Positions 17,255 to 25,705 are shown, counted from the stretch's first letter. The stretch: DNA of 64,000 bases from Micromonospora chersina (GCF_900091475.1 NZ_FMIB01000002.1:1922001-1986000); one strand, 5' to 3'. Notes: a model not told the origin generated them from the sequence alone. Numbers and translations are program-made.

Positions 17255-18167
17255 GCCAGGCCGGGAGGGGCTCGCGGGCGGCCAGCCAGCCGTCCGGGAC
17301 GCCGCCGGGCGTGCCTACTCCGGTGTGGGCGGCCACCACGCCGCCGGCGATCGCCGCCGTGGTGTCCACGTCCCCGCCCGCCTCGACGCAGGCGCGGATC
17401 GCGGCCGGGTAGTCGTGCAGGTGGGTGGCGGCGACCCAGAGGCAGAACGGGACGGTGTCCTGGGCGGTCACCCGGGACCCGTTGCCGAGCGCGTCGGCCA
17501 CCTCGCCGGCCGGGTGGCCGAGCAGCGCGGCGGCCCGGCGTACGCCGCGGTGCACCTCGCCGGCCGGGTCCAGCGCGCCGGCCACCACGGTGAGCAGCCG
17601 GGCCGGCTCGGGCCGGTCGCCGTCCAGCCGGGCCCGGGCGGCCAGCGAGGCGGCCACCGCCACGGCGACCGCCCCGGCGACGCCCTCCGGGTGGGCGTGG
17701 GTCACCTCGGCGGAGGCGCGGGCCTGGTCGGCGGCCCGCCGGGTGGAGTCGGCGTACCAGGCGCCGAGTGGGGCCACCCGCATGGCCGCCCCGTTGCCGC
17801 AGGAGCCCTGACCGTCGAACGCGGACGCGGCCGCCACCGGCCACGGCGTGCCGGCCCGGATGAGGCGCAGGATGGTGATCGCCCCCGGCCCGTAGCCGCG
17901 GTACGGCTCGCACCGCTGCGCGAAGGCGAGAGCCAGGGCGTCCCGGTCGATCCTGCCGGCCTCGCTCAGCGCGGCGACCACCGAGCAGGCCATCTCGGTG
18001 TCGTCGGTCCACTGCCAGGGCGGCGCGGGCATCTGCCCGGCGGCGAAGTCGTCCGGGTGTCGGCCGGGCACGAAGAACTGGGAGCCGAGGGCGTCGCCGA
18101 CCGACAGGCCGGCCAGCGCGTCGCGGGCGAGCGTGAGGCGGGTGTCGGGGAACAGAGTGAACGTCAT
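17238..18167 (-). CDS. ADP-ribosylglycohydrolase family protein
   Basis: The 309-residue protein has the DraG/ADP-ribosylglycohydrolase magnesium-site motifs WTDDTEMACS near residue 53 and GGDVDTTAAIAGG near residue 265. The conserved GDALGSQF region is at the N-terminus and GNGAAMRVAPLG lies in the middle. Such enzymes remove ADP-ribose from Arg/Ser on proteins or hydrolyse related metabolites with two Mg ions. No partner ADP-ribosyltransferase is visible nearby, so the substrate is open. Cytoplasmic. It is divergent from the response regulator across 73 bases. Confidence 0.94.
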   Translation of the reverse strand: MTFTLFPDTRLTLARDALAGLSVGDALGSQFFVPGRHPDDFAAGQMPAPPWQWTDDTEMACSVVAALSEAGRIDRDALALAFAQRCEPYRGYGPGAITILRLIRAGTPWPVAAASAFDGQGSCGNGAAMRVAPLGAWYADSTRRAADQARASAEVTHAHPEGVAGAVAVAVAASLAARARLDGDRPEPARLLTVVAGALDPAGEVHRGVRRAAALLGHPAGEVADALGNGSRVTAQDTVPFCLWVAATHLHDYPAAIRACVEAGGDVDTTAAIAGGVVAAHTGVGTPGGVPDGWLAAREPLPAWLTAPA

Positions 18168-18240
18168 CGCCGTCCCAGCTTGCCCGTTTCCGGGGAGTGC
18201 CGCAACGCGATCAACTTGCCACGCCGAGTACGGTGCTGAC

Positions 18241-18930
18241 GTGGCAAGCGTCCTCCTGGTCGAAGACGATCACGTCGTACGCGGTGCGATGCTGCGCTCC
18301 CTCACCGACCGGGGACACGCGGTGCACGCCGTCGGCACGGCGCTGGACGCGCTGCGCCGGGTGGCCGCCGAGACACCCGACCTCGTGGTGCTCGACCTCG
18401 GCCTGCCCGACCTGGACGGCTCCGACGCGCTGCGGATGCTGCGCGGGATCACCGACGTGCCGATCATCATCGCCACGGCGCGGGACGACGAGCAGTCGGT
18501 GGTCCGGCTGCTGCGCGCGGGCGCCGACGACTACATGGTCAAGCCGTTCACGGGCGCCCACCTGGACGCCCGGATCACCACCGTGCTGCGCCGGGCCGGC
18601 CGGGCCAGCCGCACCGTCCAGCCGGCCGTGCACACGGTGGGCGGCCTGCGGGTGGACGTGGGCGAGCGCAGCGCGGTGCTGGACGGGGAACCCCTGGCTC
18701 TCACCCGCAAGGAATTCGACCTGCTGGCGTATCTCGCCGCACGTCCCGGCCGGGTAGTGTCCCGGCGGGAACTCTTGGAGGAGGTATGGCGGCAGCCCTC
18801 GGTCGGCGAGGACCAGACCATCGACGTTCACCTCTACTGGCTGCGCCGCAAAATGGGCGAGTCCGCGGCGAAGCCGCGCTACCTGCGCACCGTGCGGGGG
18901 GTCGGCTTCCGGCTGGTGGCGCCGGACTGA
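18241..18930 (+). CDS. OmpR-family response regulator
   Basis: The 229-residue regulator starts at GTG 18241 (VASVLLVEDD). The receiver domain has the acidic pair EDD, the phospho-Asp in VVLDLGLPDLDG and the Lys in MVKPF. The C-terminal winged helix shows LALTRKEFDLLAYLA, VSRRELLEEVW and TIDVHLYWLRRKM...RTVRGVGFRL. The open frame extends upstream, but that would run into the divergent gene. It is directly followed by its histidine kinase, whose coding region abuts or overlaps the stop codon. Confidence 0.96.
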   Translation: MASVLLVEDDHVVRGAMLRSLTDRGHAVHAVGTALDALRRVAAETPDLVVLDLGLPDLDGSDALRMLRGITDVPIIIATARDDEQSVVRLLRAGADDYMVKPFTGAHLDARITTVLRRAGRASRTVQPAVHTVGGLRVDVGERSAVLDGEPLALTRKEFDLLAYLAARPGRVVSRRELLEEVWRQPSVGEDQTIDVHLYWLRRKMGESAAKPRYLRTVRGVGFRLVAPD

Positions 18931-18959
18931 GGCCGGCGCTGGCCTGGCTCACGGCCGGT

Positions 18960-20348
18960 ATGTGCAGCCTCGTCGCGCTCGCCTTCCTCGTGCCGCTCGG
19001 GATCACCCTGTCCGACCAGGCGCGGGAGGAGAAACTCGCCGACGCGGCCCGGCGCAGCGCGCTGGTCACCGGGGCGCTCGCGGTCAGCACCGACCCGGAG
19101 ATCGTCCGCCGGGCCGTGGCGGCCAGCGGCGACGATCCGGCGCTGCGACCCGTCGTACACGGGATCGGGGTCGACGAGACCGCGGGCCGTGCCGACGCGG
19201 CGGCGCTGGACCGCGCCGCCGCCGAGCGGCGCTCGGTGGTCACCGACGTGGCCGGCGGCGTCCTCCGGCTGGATCCGGTGGTGCTCGGCGACCGGGTCGC
19301 CGTGGTGGAGGTCTTCGTCCCCGAGGAGGTGCTCGACGAGGGCGCCGGCGGGCGGTGGCTGCTGCTGCTCGCGGTGGCGCTGGCGCTTGTCGGCGCCGCG
19401 GTGGTGGTGGTCGACCGGGTTGCCGCGCGCGCCGTCGACGCCACCGGCGAGCTGGTGAAGGCGGCCCTCGCGGTCGGCGACGGCGAGCTGGGCGTCCGGG
19501 TGGAGCCGACCGGGCCGCGGGAGCTCGCCGAGGCCGGGCACGCGTTCAACCGGATGGCCGAGCGGCTGGTGGCGCTCCGCGCCGACGAGCGGGAACTCGT
19601 TGCCGACCTGTCGCACCGGCTGCGGACGCCGCTGACCGCGCTGCGGCTGGACGCCGAGGCGCTGGAGTCCGACGACACCAGCATCGGCACGTTCAGCGAG
19701 GCGGAGCTGGACCGCCGCCGCGGCATCCGGCGGATCCGGCAGGCCATCGTCACGCTGGAGGGCGAGGTCGACCAGCTGATCAAGACGACCCGCAAGGCGG
19801 TCGGCCAGGAGACCGGCCCGGCGACCTGCGACGTCAGCGAGGTGGTCCGGGACCGGATGGTGTTCTGGTCGGCCCTCGCGGGCGACCAGAACCGGCCGCA
19901 CCGGGTGGTCGGGGCGCAGCTGCGGATCCCGGCGCCGGTGCCCCGGGCCGAGCTGGCCGCCGCGCTGGACGCGGTGATCGGCAACGTCTTCCGCTACACG
20001 CCGCAGGGCACCGCGTTCGAGGTGGCGGTGAGCCGGCGGGACGGCTGGGTGGCGATCCGGGTCGACGACGCCGGCCCCGGCATCCCCGACCCGGACCGGG
20101 CGCTGCGGCGCGGCGCCAGCGACCAGGGCTCGACCGGGCTGGGGCTGGACATCGCCAAGCGGGTCGCGATGCAGGCCAACGGCTCGGTGAGCATCGACCG
20201 GGCCCGGCTCGGCGGGGCCAGCGTGGTGATGCTGCTGGCCGACCCGGAGGCGACGCCCCGGCAGGTCAACCGGTTCGGCCTGGTCGGCCGGATGGCGCGG
20301 GACGCCCGGGAGCCGCGGGCCGGCCGGCGCTGGCCGCGCCCGCGCTGA
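18960..20348 (+). CDS. Membrane sensor histidine kinase
   Basis: This HisKA-type kinase has two membrane segments (about residues 1-20 and 130-150 from ATG 18960) around a small extracellular sensor. A HAMP region follows, then the H-box ELVADLSHRLRTPLTALRLDAEAL, an N-box with IGNVFRYTP, a G1 box DDAGPGIPD and STGLGLDIAKRVA. The first membrane helix appears to begin before the ATG. The frame is open back to a CTG at 18927 that overlaps the regulator stop as CTGA, so the true start may be that codon. It partners the preceding regulator. The signal is unknown. Confidence 0.9.
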   Translation: MCSLVALAFLVPLGITLSDQAREEKLADAARRSALVTGALAVSTDPEIVRRAVAASGDDPALRPVVHGIGVDETAGRADAAALDRAAAERRSVVTDVAGGVLRLDPVVLGDRVAVVEVFVPEEVLDEGAGGRWLLLLAVALALVGAAVVVVDRVAARAVDATGELVKAALAVGDGELGVRVEPTGPRELAEAGHAFNRMAERLVALRADERELVADLSHRLRTPLTALRLDAEALESDDTSIGTFSEAELDRRRGIRRIRQAIVTLEGEVDQLIKTTRKAVGQETGPATCDVSEVVRDRMVFWSALAGDQNRPHRVVGAQLRIPAPVPRAELAAALDAVIGNVFRYTPQGTAFEVAVSRRDGWVAIRVDDAGPGIPDPDRALRRGASDQGSTGLGLDIAKRVAMQANGSVSIDRARLGGASVVMLLADPEATPRQVNRFGLVGRMARDAREPRAGRRWPRPR

Positions 20349-20583
20349 GCCGCTGGCTGTGTGCCGCCGCAAGTTCTCCTTAGGAGTGAATTAACGATGG
20401 CCGGGGCGAGCGTCCGGGCTGTCAGGATAAGGACCGAACCCATCAGTTCCGTCGGCCGGGACGCCCCGTAAGAACTCCGGTCGGCGGAGCCGTGCGCGCG
20501 GCGGGAGTTCGGTCCCCCCACACCTCGCTCCCGCCGCGCGCCACTCCCCCGTCGAGCCGCACCCCGGGCGTGAGGTGACCGTG

Positions 20584-20859
20584 ATGACGCCGACCCTGAG
20601 CCGGCTGCTCCGCTGGGCCACCGTGATCGGTCTGGGTGTCGCCCTCACGCTCGCCGCCTGGCAGGACCCCGTGCACGCGGACGGCCCGGGCCGCTCCGCC
20701 GGCGGCCTGCCGGCCGCCGCCGTGGTGGTGGCCGCGGTGGTCGGGTTCGGGCTTGCCCTGGCCGGGCGGCGCCGGCCGCTGCGGGCGTCCCGCCGGCCGG
20801 CGCCGTCCCGTCCGGTCAGCGCGTCGCGGCCGCCGCGTACGCGTCGATCTCGCCGCTGA
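20584..20859 (+). CDS. Small predicted membrane protein
   Basis: About 91 residues from ATG 20584 (GTG codons at 20575 and 20581 are alternatives). There is a signal-like hydrophobic segment (LLRWATVIGLGVALTLAAW), a short polar stretch, a second hydrophobic helix and a basic tail. The tail overlaps the convergent deaminase gene by 44 bases, so the 3' part may be read-through of a shadow frame. No family recognised. Confidence 0.45.
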   Translation: MTPTLSRLLRWATVIGLGVALTLAAWQDPVHADGPGRSAGGLPAAAVVVAAVVGFGLALAGRRRPLRASRRPAPSRPVSASRPPRTRRSRR

Positions 20860-21841
20860 TCCGGGCCTTCTCCCCCGGCTCCAGGAACGCGGCGGTCACC
20901 GCGTCGCGGGCCAGCGCGGCCACCCCGGCCGGGTCGAGGTGCAGCAGGCGGGCCGCCACGGCGTACTCGTCGTTGAGCGTGGTGCCGAACATCGGCGGGT
21001 CGTCGGAGTTGATGCTGACGAGCACGCCGGCCTCGACGAGCTGCGGCAGCGGGTGCTCCTCGATGCTCGCCACCGCCCGGGTCCGGACGTTGGAGGTGGG
21101 GCAGACCTCCAGCGGGATCCGTCGCTCGGCCAGGTGGGCCAGCAGCGTCGGGTCGAGGGCGGCGGAGATGCCGTGGCCGATCCGCTCGGCGCCCAGGTCG
21201 CGCAGCGCGTCCCAGATCGTCTCCGGGCCGGTGGTCTCGCCGGCGTGCGGCACCGAGCGCAGCCCGGCCGCGCGGGCCTGGTCGAAGTACGGCTTGAACT
21301 GCGGCCTGGGCACCCCGATTTCCGGGCCGCCCAGGCCGAAGCTGATGAGCCCGTCCGGCCGCTCGTCGAGGGCGATCCGCAGGGTCTCCTCGGCGGACGG
21401 CAGGCCGGCCTCGCCGGGGATGTCGAAGCACCAGCGCAGCGCGATGCCGAAGTCGGCCTCGGCGCGCTTGCGGGCGTCCTCGATCGCCTCGCAGAACGCC
21501 GGCGCCGGGATCCCCCGGTGCACGTGGGAGTACGGCGTGACGGTCAGCTCGGCGTAGCGGACCTGCTGGCGGGCCAGTTCCCGGGCCACCTCGTGGGTGA
21601 GCAGCCAGACGTCGTCGGCGTCCCGGATCAGGTCCACCACGCTGAGGTAGACCTCGATGAAGTGGGCGAAGTCGCGGAACGCGAAGTAGTCGGCGAGCGC
21701 CTCCGGGTCGGCCGGGACGGGGCTGCGACCCTCGTGCCGGGCGGCCAGCTCGGCCACGATCCGGGGCGAGGCGGAGCCGACGTGGTGTACGTGCAGCTCC
21801 ACCTTGGGCAGGCCGGCGATGAAGGTGGGCAGGTCGGTCAC
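20816..21841 (-). CDS. Adenosine deaminase family enzyme (possibly aminodeoxyfutalosine deaminase)
   Basis: The 341-residue amidohydrolase starts at GTG 21841, overlapping the upstream methyltransferase stop as GTGA. Zinc and catalytic motifs are ELHVHHVGS, the HAGE glutamate, IGHGI and the SINSDDPPMFGTTL aspartate pair. The variant HVHHVGSASPRIV, rather than the common HLHLDGS, matches my recollection of the Streptomyces enzyme proposed to deaminate 6-aminodeoxyfutalosine in the menaquinone pathway. Plain adenosine deaminase remains possible. It is coupled to a trans-aconitate-type methyltransferase. Confidence 0.85.
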   Translation of the reverse strand: MTDLPTFIAGLPKVELHVHHVGSASPRIVAELAARHEGRSPVPADPEALADYFAFRDFAHFIEVYLSVVDLIRDADDVWLLTHEVARELARQQVRYAELTVTPYSHVHRGIPAPAFCEAIEDARKRAEADFGIALRWCFDIPGEAGLPSAEETLRIALDERPDGLISFGLGGPEIGVPRPQFKPYFDQARAAGLRSVPHAGETTGPETIWDALRDLGAERIGHGISAALDPTLLAHLAERRIPLEVCPTSNVRTRAVASIEEHPLPQLVEAGVLVSINSDDPPMFGTTLNDEYAVAARLLHLDPAGVAALARDAVTAAFLEPGEKARISGEIDAYAAAATR

Positions 21842-22665
21842 GGGTTCTCCTCTGCGCGGGCGCCGGTGCGGGCCACCACGAAGATCCGGCGGAACGGGAA
21901 GTACACCTGACCCTGCCGCACCGGGTACGCCTCGGCGAGGCGTACCCGCAGCTCGGCGCGGAAGTCGGCCCAGCCGGCGGCGTCCAGCGCGGCGCGGACC
22001 GGGCGCAGCGCCGTCCCCTCCATCCAGGCCAGCACCGGATGGTCGGCGCCGGCGGCCGGGAGCAGGTGCACGTAGGTAGTCTCCCAGGCGTCGACGGCGC
22101 AGCCGGCACCGACCAGCAGGGCGGCGTAGTCGACCGGGTCGTCGACGGGCGCCTCGCGCAGCAGCGGGGCGAGGGTGTCCCGCCACCGGTCCCGCCCGGC
22201 GACCTCCCGCAACGCCCGGTGCGACGGGGCGGCGAAGTTGCCCGGCACCTGGAACGCCAGCGACGCGCCGGCCGGCAGCGTGGCGGCCCAGCGGGTGAGC
22301 AGCTCCTGGTGGCCGGGCACCCACTGGAGCACCGCGTTGCAGACCACCACGTCGACGTCGGGCTCCGGACGCCAGTCCCGCACGTCCCCGACCGAGAAGG
22401 AGACCGGCTCGGCCAGGACGCCGGCCGCGGCCAGGCTGCGGACCCGTCCCATGGCGCGGGCGCGTGCGATCATCTCGGCGGAGGAGTCCAGGCCGGCGAT
22501 CCGGCTCTCCGGCCAGCGGTGGGCCAGGGTCGCGGTCAGGGTGCCCGGGCCGCAGCCCAGGTCGACGACCGCGCGGGGCCGCTCCGCCGGGACCCGGGCC
22601 AGCAGGTCGTGGAAGGGCCGGGAGCGCTCGTCGCCGTAGCGCAGGTAGGTGCTCGGGTCCCACAT
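21838..22665 (-). CDS. Trans-aconitate 2-methyltransferase family protein
   Basis: The 275-residue class-I SAM methyltransferase begins MWDPSTYLRYGDERSRPFHDLL, a Tam-family signature. The SAM site follows (VVDLGCGPGTLTATLA), then the acidic loop IAGLDSS and VVCNAVLQWVPGH. Tam methylates trans-aconitate, an inhibitor of aconitase. The ATG at 22665 is preceded by GGAGGCTGTC. It ends in a GTGA overlap with the deaminase gene, so the two form an operon. The palindromic region at 22676-22707 probably holds its promoter. Confidence 0.92.
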   Translation of the reverse strand: MWDPSTYLRYGDERSRPFHDLLARVPAERPRAVVDLGCGPGTLTATLAHRWPESRIAGLDSSAEMIARARAMGRVRSLAAAGVLAEPVSFSVGDVRDWRPEPDVDVVVCNAVLQWVPGHQELLTRWAATLPAGASLAFQVPGNFAAPSHRALREVAGRDRWRDTLAPLLREAPVDDPVDYAALLVGAGCAVDAWETTYVHLLPAAGADHPVLAWMEGTALRPVRAALDAAGWADFRAELRVRLAEAYPVRQGQVYFPFRRIFVVARTGARAEENP

Positions 22666-22675
22666 GACAGCCTCC

Positions 22676-22707
22676 AAACCGTACGTACGTCTTGCTAAAC
22701 GGTACGG
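22676..22707. promoter_or_regulatory. Direct/inverted repeat in divergent promoter region
   Basis: AAACCGTAC (22676-22684) recurs as AAACGGTAC (22697-22705), exactly 21 bases on. Between them is the perfect palindrome CGTACGTACG (22680-22689). It sits between the methyltransferase and aldo/keto reductase starts and is a likely regulator site. Confidence 0.4.
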
Positions 22708-22749
22708 CCCGACGGGCGCCGCGGCAAGCGGCTCACTAGGCTCGACCGG

Positions 22750-23733
22750 GTGGAACAGCGCAGCTTCGACCGGCTCGGCCGGCACGTCGGCATCATCGGA
22801 CTCGGCGCCTGGCAGCTCGGCGCGGACTGGGGCGACGTCAGCGAGAGCGCCGCCCTCGACATCCTGGGTGCCGCGGTCGACTCCGGGGTCACCTTCCTCG
22901 ACACCGCCGACGTGTACGGCGACGGCCGCAGCGAGCAGCTCATCGGCCGCTTCCTGCGCGAGCGCCCCGGGCACGGGCTGACCGTGGCCACCAAGATGGG
23001 CCGGCGGGTGCCCCAGACGCCGGAGGCGTACACCCTGGACAACTTCCGGGCCTGGACCGACCGGTCCCGGGCCAACCTCGGCGTGGACACCCTCGACCTC
23101 GTGCAGCTGCACTGCCCGCCCAGCGCGGTCTTCGCCGACGACCGGGTCTTCGACGCCCTGGACACCCTGGTCAGCGAGGAGCGTGTCGCCGGGTACGGGG
23201 TCAGCGTCGAGACCTGCGACCAGGCGCTCACCGCGATCGCCCGCCCCGGCGTGGCCAGCGTGCAGATCATCCTCAACGCGGTGCGGCACAAGCCCCTGGA
23301 GCGGGTGCTGCCCGAGGCCGCCAAGGCCGGTGTGGGCATCATCGCCCGCGTGCCCCTGGCGAGCGGCCTGCTCTCCGGCCGGTACGACGAGCACACCACG
23401 TTCGCGCCGGACGACCACCGCAACTTCAACCGGCACGGCGAGTCCTTCGACGTCGGCGAGACCTTCTCCGGTGTCGACTACGACCAGGGCCTGTCCGCCG
23501 TGCGCCGGCTCGCGCCGCTTGTCGGCGAGGGCCGGACGATGGCCCAGTTCGCGCTCCGCTGGATCCTCGACCAGCCCGGCGTCACAGTCGTCATCCCGGG
23601 CGCCCGCACCGCCGAGCAGGCCCGGCGCAACGCCGCCGCGGCCGACCTGCCGCCGCTCACCGAGGTGGAGGTGGCCTCCGTCCGGGCCACGTACGACGAG
23701 CTGATCCGGCCGCAGGTGCACGACCGGTGGTGA
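22750..23733 (+). CDS. Aldo/keto reductase
   Basis: The 327-residue protein starts at GTG 22750. Family motifs: TFLDTADVYGDGRSEQLIG (Asp/Tyr pair), LTVATKMGRR (catalytic Lys), DLVQLHCPP (His), and VIPGARTAEQARRNAAA (NADPH binding). The arrangement is typical of AKR11/12-like oxidoreductases of unknown substrate. It is divergent from the tam-like gene over 84 bases and probably shares its regulatory site. Confidence 0.93.
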   Translation: MEQRSFDRLGRHVGIIGLGAWQLGADWGDVSESAALDILGAAVDSGVTFLDTADVYGDGRSEQLIGRFLRERPGHGLTVATKMGRRVPQTPEAYTLDNFRAWTDRSRANLGVDTLDLVQLHCPPSAVFADDRVFDALDTLVSEERVAGYGVSVETCDQALTAIARPGVASVQIILNAVRHKPLERVLPEAAKAGVGIIARVPLASGLLSGRYDEHTTFAPDDHRNFNRHGESFDVGETFSGVDYDQGLSAVRRLAPLVGEGRTMAQFALRWILDQPGVTVVIPGARTAEQARRNAAAADLPPLTEVEVASVRATYDELIRPQVHDRW

Positions 23734-23824
23734 ATCCGGAGCGGCGGCCCCTCGGCGCGGCGTCGCCGGGGGCCGGCGCCCGCGGGCATGCTGGAGCCGG
23801 ACGCGCGCCGTCGGAGGGAGAACG

Positions 23825-24022
23825 ATGAGGGGTTGGTTCCGGCTCACCGTGGGGCTGCTCGCCGTCGTGCTCGGTGCCCTGTGGACGGTGTCGGGGCTGG
23901 GCTACGTCGAGGGCAGCGTGCTGACCGACCAACGGATCTGGGCGGTGGTCGGCCCGGTGCTCGTCCTCATCGGACTCGTCGCGCTGTGGTTCGGCATGCG
24001 GGCCCGGCGCCGGCGCGGCTGA
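23825..24022 (+). CDS. Small two-helix membrane protein
   Basis: This 65-residue protein has a good ribosome site (GGAGGGAGAACG) before its ATG. Two hydrophobic helices (residues 5-25 and 38-57) frame a short loop, and the C-terminus is arginine-rich (RARRRRG), which places it inside the cell. Family unknown. Confidence 0.7.
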   Translation: MRGWFRLTVGLLAVVLGALWTVSGLGYVEGSVLTDQRIWAVVGPVLVLIGLVALWFGMRARRRRG

Positions 24023-24048
24023 GGCAGGAAAGCGTCCACAATGCGGAA

Positions 24049-24105
24049 AGCCCCGCCTCCCGGGAAGGGACGCGGGGCTCACGCACCGGCCGGCGCGGCC
24101 GGTGC
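24049..24105. terminator. Paired hairpins between convergent genes
   Basis: AGCCCCGC/GCGGGGCT (24049-24079) and GCACCGGCC/GGCCGGTGC (24083-24105) lie between the small membrane protein and the cold-shock gene. They serve as a bidirectional terminator region. Confidence 0.6.
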
Positions 24106-24114
24106 TCCGACAGC

Positions 24115-24318
24115 TCAGATGGGGCGGACCTGCTCGGCCTGCGGACCCTTCTGACCCTGGGCGATCTCGAACTCCACCCGCTGGTTCTCCTCCAGCGTGC
24201 GGTAGCCGCTGGTCTGGATGGCCGAGAAGTGGACGAACACGTCAGCACCCCCGCCGTCGACGGTGATGAAGCCGAAGCCCTTGTCAGCGTTGAACCACTT
24301 CACGGTTCCCTGCGCCAT
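24115..24318 (-). CDS. Cold-shock protein (CspA family)
   Basis: The 67-residue single cold-shock domain has RNP1 KGFGFI and RNP2 VFVHFSAI and begins [14 protein letters not shown]. It binds single-stranded RNA/DNA and relaxes RNA structure. The ribosome site AGAAGGAGATACAC is very strong. A long leader (up to about 240 bases) precedes it, as for many csp genes whose leaders control expression by folding. Monocistronic, bounded by hairpins on both sides. Confidence 0.96.
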   Translation of the reverse strand: MAQGTVKWFNADKGFGFITVDGGGADVFVHFSAIQTSGYRTLEENQRVEFEIAQGQKGPQAEQVRPI

Positions 24319-24557
24319 GTGTATCTCCTTCTAAAACTGGCGGCCGAGCACGCCGTGCGGCCGATTGGCCGTTTTCGAGCAGCGGCGCCTGAGGCGGCCC
24401 CCATCGAAGGAGACTTCTCTCAACCCACGCGTCTCTCAACAGCGTGAGACAGCAAACCACGTACGCAAAAACTTCGCACAGCCTACCGGACGAAATTCTC
24501 CGACATGTGACCTGACGGTTGCGGCGGGGCCACTGGCCGGGCCGGTCGGGCCATGCG
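24319..24557 (-). promoter_or_regulatory. Long leader/promoter region of the cold-shock gene
   Basis: This 239-base stretch has no gene. It is locally AT-richer than its surroundings and holds a GTCTC/GAGAC dyad (24431-24450). Known csp leaders act as thermosensitive RNA. No specific structure was proven here. Confidence 0.35.
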
Positions 24558-24594
24558 AAAGGCCCCTGTCCACCGAGGTGGAAAGGGGCCTTTT
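24558..24594 (-). terminator. Rho-independent terminator of the DUF4235 operon
   Basis: AAGGCCCC/GGGGCCTT plus an inner CCACC/GGTGG stem. T-runs flank both sides, so it can work in either direction. It lies directly after the DUF4235 stop on the minus strand. Confidence 0.8.
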
Positions 24595-24607
24595 CGTGCG
24601 TATGGAA

Positions 24608-24880
24608 TCAGTCGGGCCAGTGGCCGGTGAGCCGGCGTACGCCGACCGCCCCGCCACGGTCCACGGCGGCCCGGACGACCGCGAAGATCGCGCCCTGCAA
24701 CGCCGCGGCGGCCAGGATCTCGCCCCAGCCGCGGTCCTCGTCGGTGGCGCTGGGCGCCTCGCCGTCGCCCGCCGTCATCTTCCAGACCTGCCGGAAGATG
24801 ACCCCGGCGACCGTACCGGCGGCCAGACCCATCAGCACGCCGGCCGGCTTGTAGGCCGCCCGTCCGATGCCCCTTCTCAC
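24608..24880 (-). CDS. DUF4235 membrane protein
   Basis: About 90 residues from GTG 24880, overlapping the DUF3618 stop as GTGA. The sequence YKPAGVLMGLAAGTVAGVIFRQVWK and a second hydrophobic helix (GEILAAAALQGAIFAVVRAAVDRGG) are typical of actinobacterial DUF4235. Last gene of a three-gene envelope operon and followed by a terminator. Function unknown. Confidence 0.85.
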   Translation of the reverse strand: MRRGIGRAAYKPAGVLMGLAAGTVAGVIFRQVWKMTAGDGEAPSATDEDRGWGEILAAAALQGAIFAVVRAAVDRGGAVGVRRLTGHWPD

Positions 24881-25218
24881 CTGCGCCTCCCTCGGACGAT
24901 CAGCAGCGCCACCGCGGTGACCACGGCGCCCGCGGCCACGGCCGCCCACGGCACCGGGTTGCGCCCGACCGCCCCACCCTTCTCGTACGCCTGCGCCCGG
25001 ACCAGCCGGGCCTTCTCCGCCGCCTGCCCGCGCACCCGGGCCACGGTCAGCGCCGCCTGCTGCCGCAGCCGCGCCTTCGCCTGGTCGGCGGAGTGCCGGA
25101 CCAGGGTCTTGACGTCGGCCCGCGCGGCGAGCAGTTCCATGGTCTCACCCAGCTCCACCCGGGTCCGACGGATCTCCTCCCGGAGCGCCGCCACGTCCCC
25201 GGTCCCGTTGCCGGTCAT
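24877..25218 (-). CDS. DUF3618 protein
   Basis: The 113-residue protein has the DUF3618 helix (LREEIRRTRVELGETMELLAARADVK), a long amphipathic coiled region rich in Ala/Arg/Gln, and a C-terminal membrane helix. It overlaps the Holin-X gene upstream by four bases and DUF4235 downstream by four. This trio is common in actinobacteria and is thought to act at the envelope, but no biochemical role is known. Confidence 0.88.
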   Translation of the reverse strand: MTGNGTGDVAALREEIRRTRVELGETMELLAARADVKTLVRHSADQAKARLRQQAALTVARVRGQAAEKARLVRAQAYEKGGAVGRNPVPWAAVAAGAVVTAVALLIVRGRRR

Positions 25219-25649
25219 CCCCGCCTCCCGTCCTTCACCGCGGCGGTGACGGTGTCGACGTCCGCCCGGACGCTGCGGACCGTCGCCTCCGGCACCGGCG
25301 GGACGGCACGGCTGACCTGCTTCTTGCCGACGAGCGCCAGGATCCCGGCGAGCAGGAACAGCGCCACCGCCACGATCAGCGCCGCCAGCCAGGCCGGCAT
25401 GACCAGGTCCAGCAGCAGGATCACCGTGGCGACAAGCGCGCCGGCGCCGTAGAGCGCCATCACCCCGCCGCCGCCGAACAGACCGATCCCGATCCCCGCG
25501 TGCTTGCCCTTCTGGGTCAGTTCCGCCCGGGCCAGCGCCAACTCGTCCCGCACCAGGCGGGTGACCTGTTCGGTGGCCCGCTGCACCAGTTCCGCGGTGG
25601 ACGGCTCGTTCCCGGTCCGGGACGTGCTGCGACTCGCGACGTCAGCCAT
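25215..25649 (-). CDS. Holin-X family (PF07332-type) membrane protein
   Basis: The 144-residue protein has an N-terminal amphipathic helix (TAELVQRATEQVTRLVRDEL) and two adjacent hydrophobic helices (GIGLFGGGGVMALYGAGALV and WLAALIVAVALFLLAGILAL), typical of the actinobacterial Holin-X/DUF1469 family. Despite the name it is a housekeeping membrane protein, not a phage gene. It leads the operon with DUF3618 and DUF4235. A possible stress promoter lies 31 bases upstream. Confidence 0.88.
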   Translation of the reverse strand: MADVASRSTSRTGNEPSTAELVQRATEQVTRLVRDELALARAELTQKGKHAGIGIGLFGGGGVMALYGAGALVATVILLLDLVMPAWLAALIVAVALFLLAGILALVGKKQVSRAVPPVPEATVRSVRADVDTVTAAVKDGRRG

Positions 25650-25679
25650 GCTGTCCTCCTTTCATCATCACCGCGCTGT

Positions 25680-25705
25680 ATGCCCGGAGTCGCCGCCCGT
25701 CAATC
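25680..25705 (-). promoter_or_regulatory. Possible SigB-type promoter of the Holin-X operon
   Basis: On the minus strand GATT (25705-25702), 16 bases, then GGGCAT (25685-25680). This is a loose match to the SigB/SigF-family pattern. Confidence 0.3.

Noticed and set aside
20397..20471. 24-codon frame after the histidine kinase, preceded by AGGAG
   Set aside because: It could be a leader peptide, but it has no stem-loop or downstream coupled gene and is too short to support.
25215..25649. Holin annotation as a prophage sign
   Set aside because: It belongs to the chromosomal Holin-X family and no endolysin, capsid or integrase genes are near.
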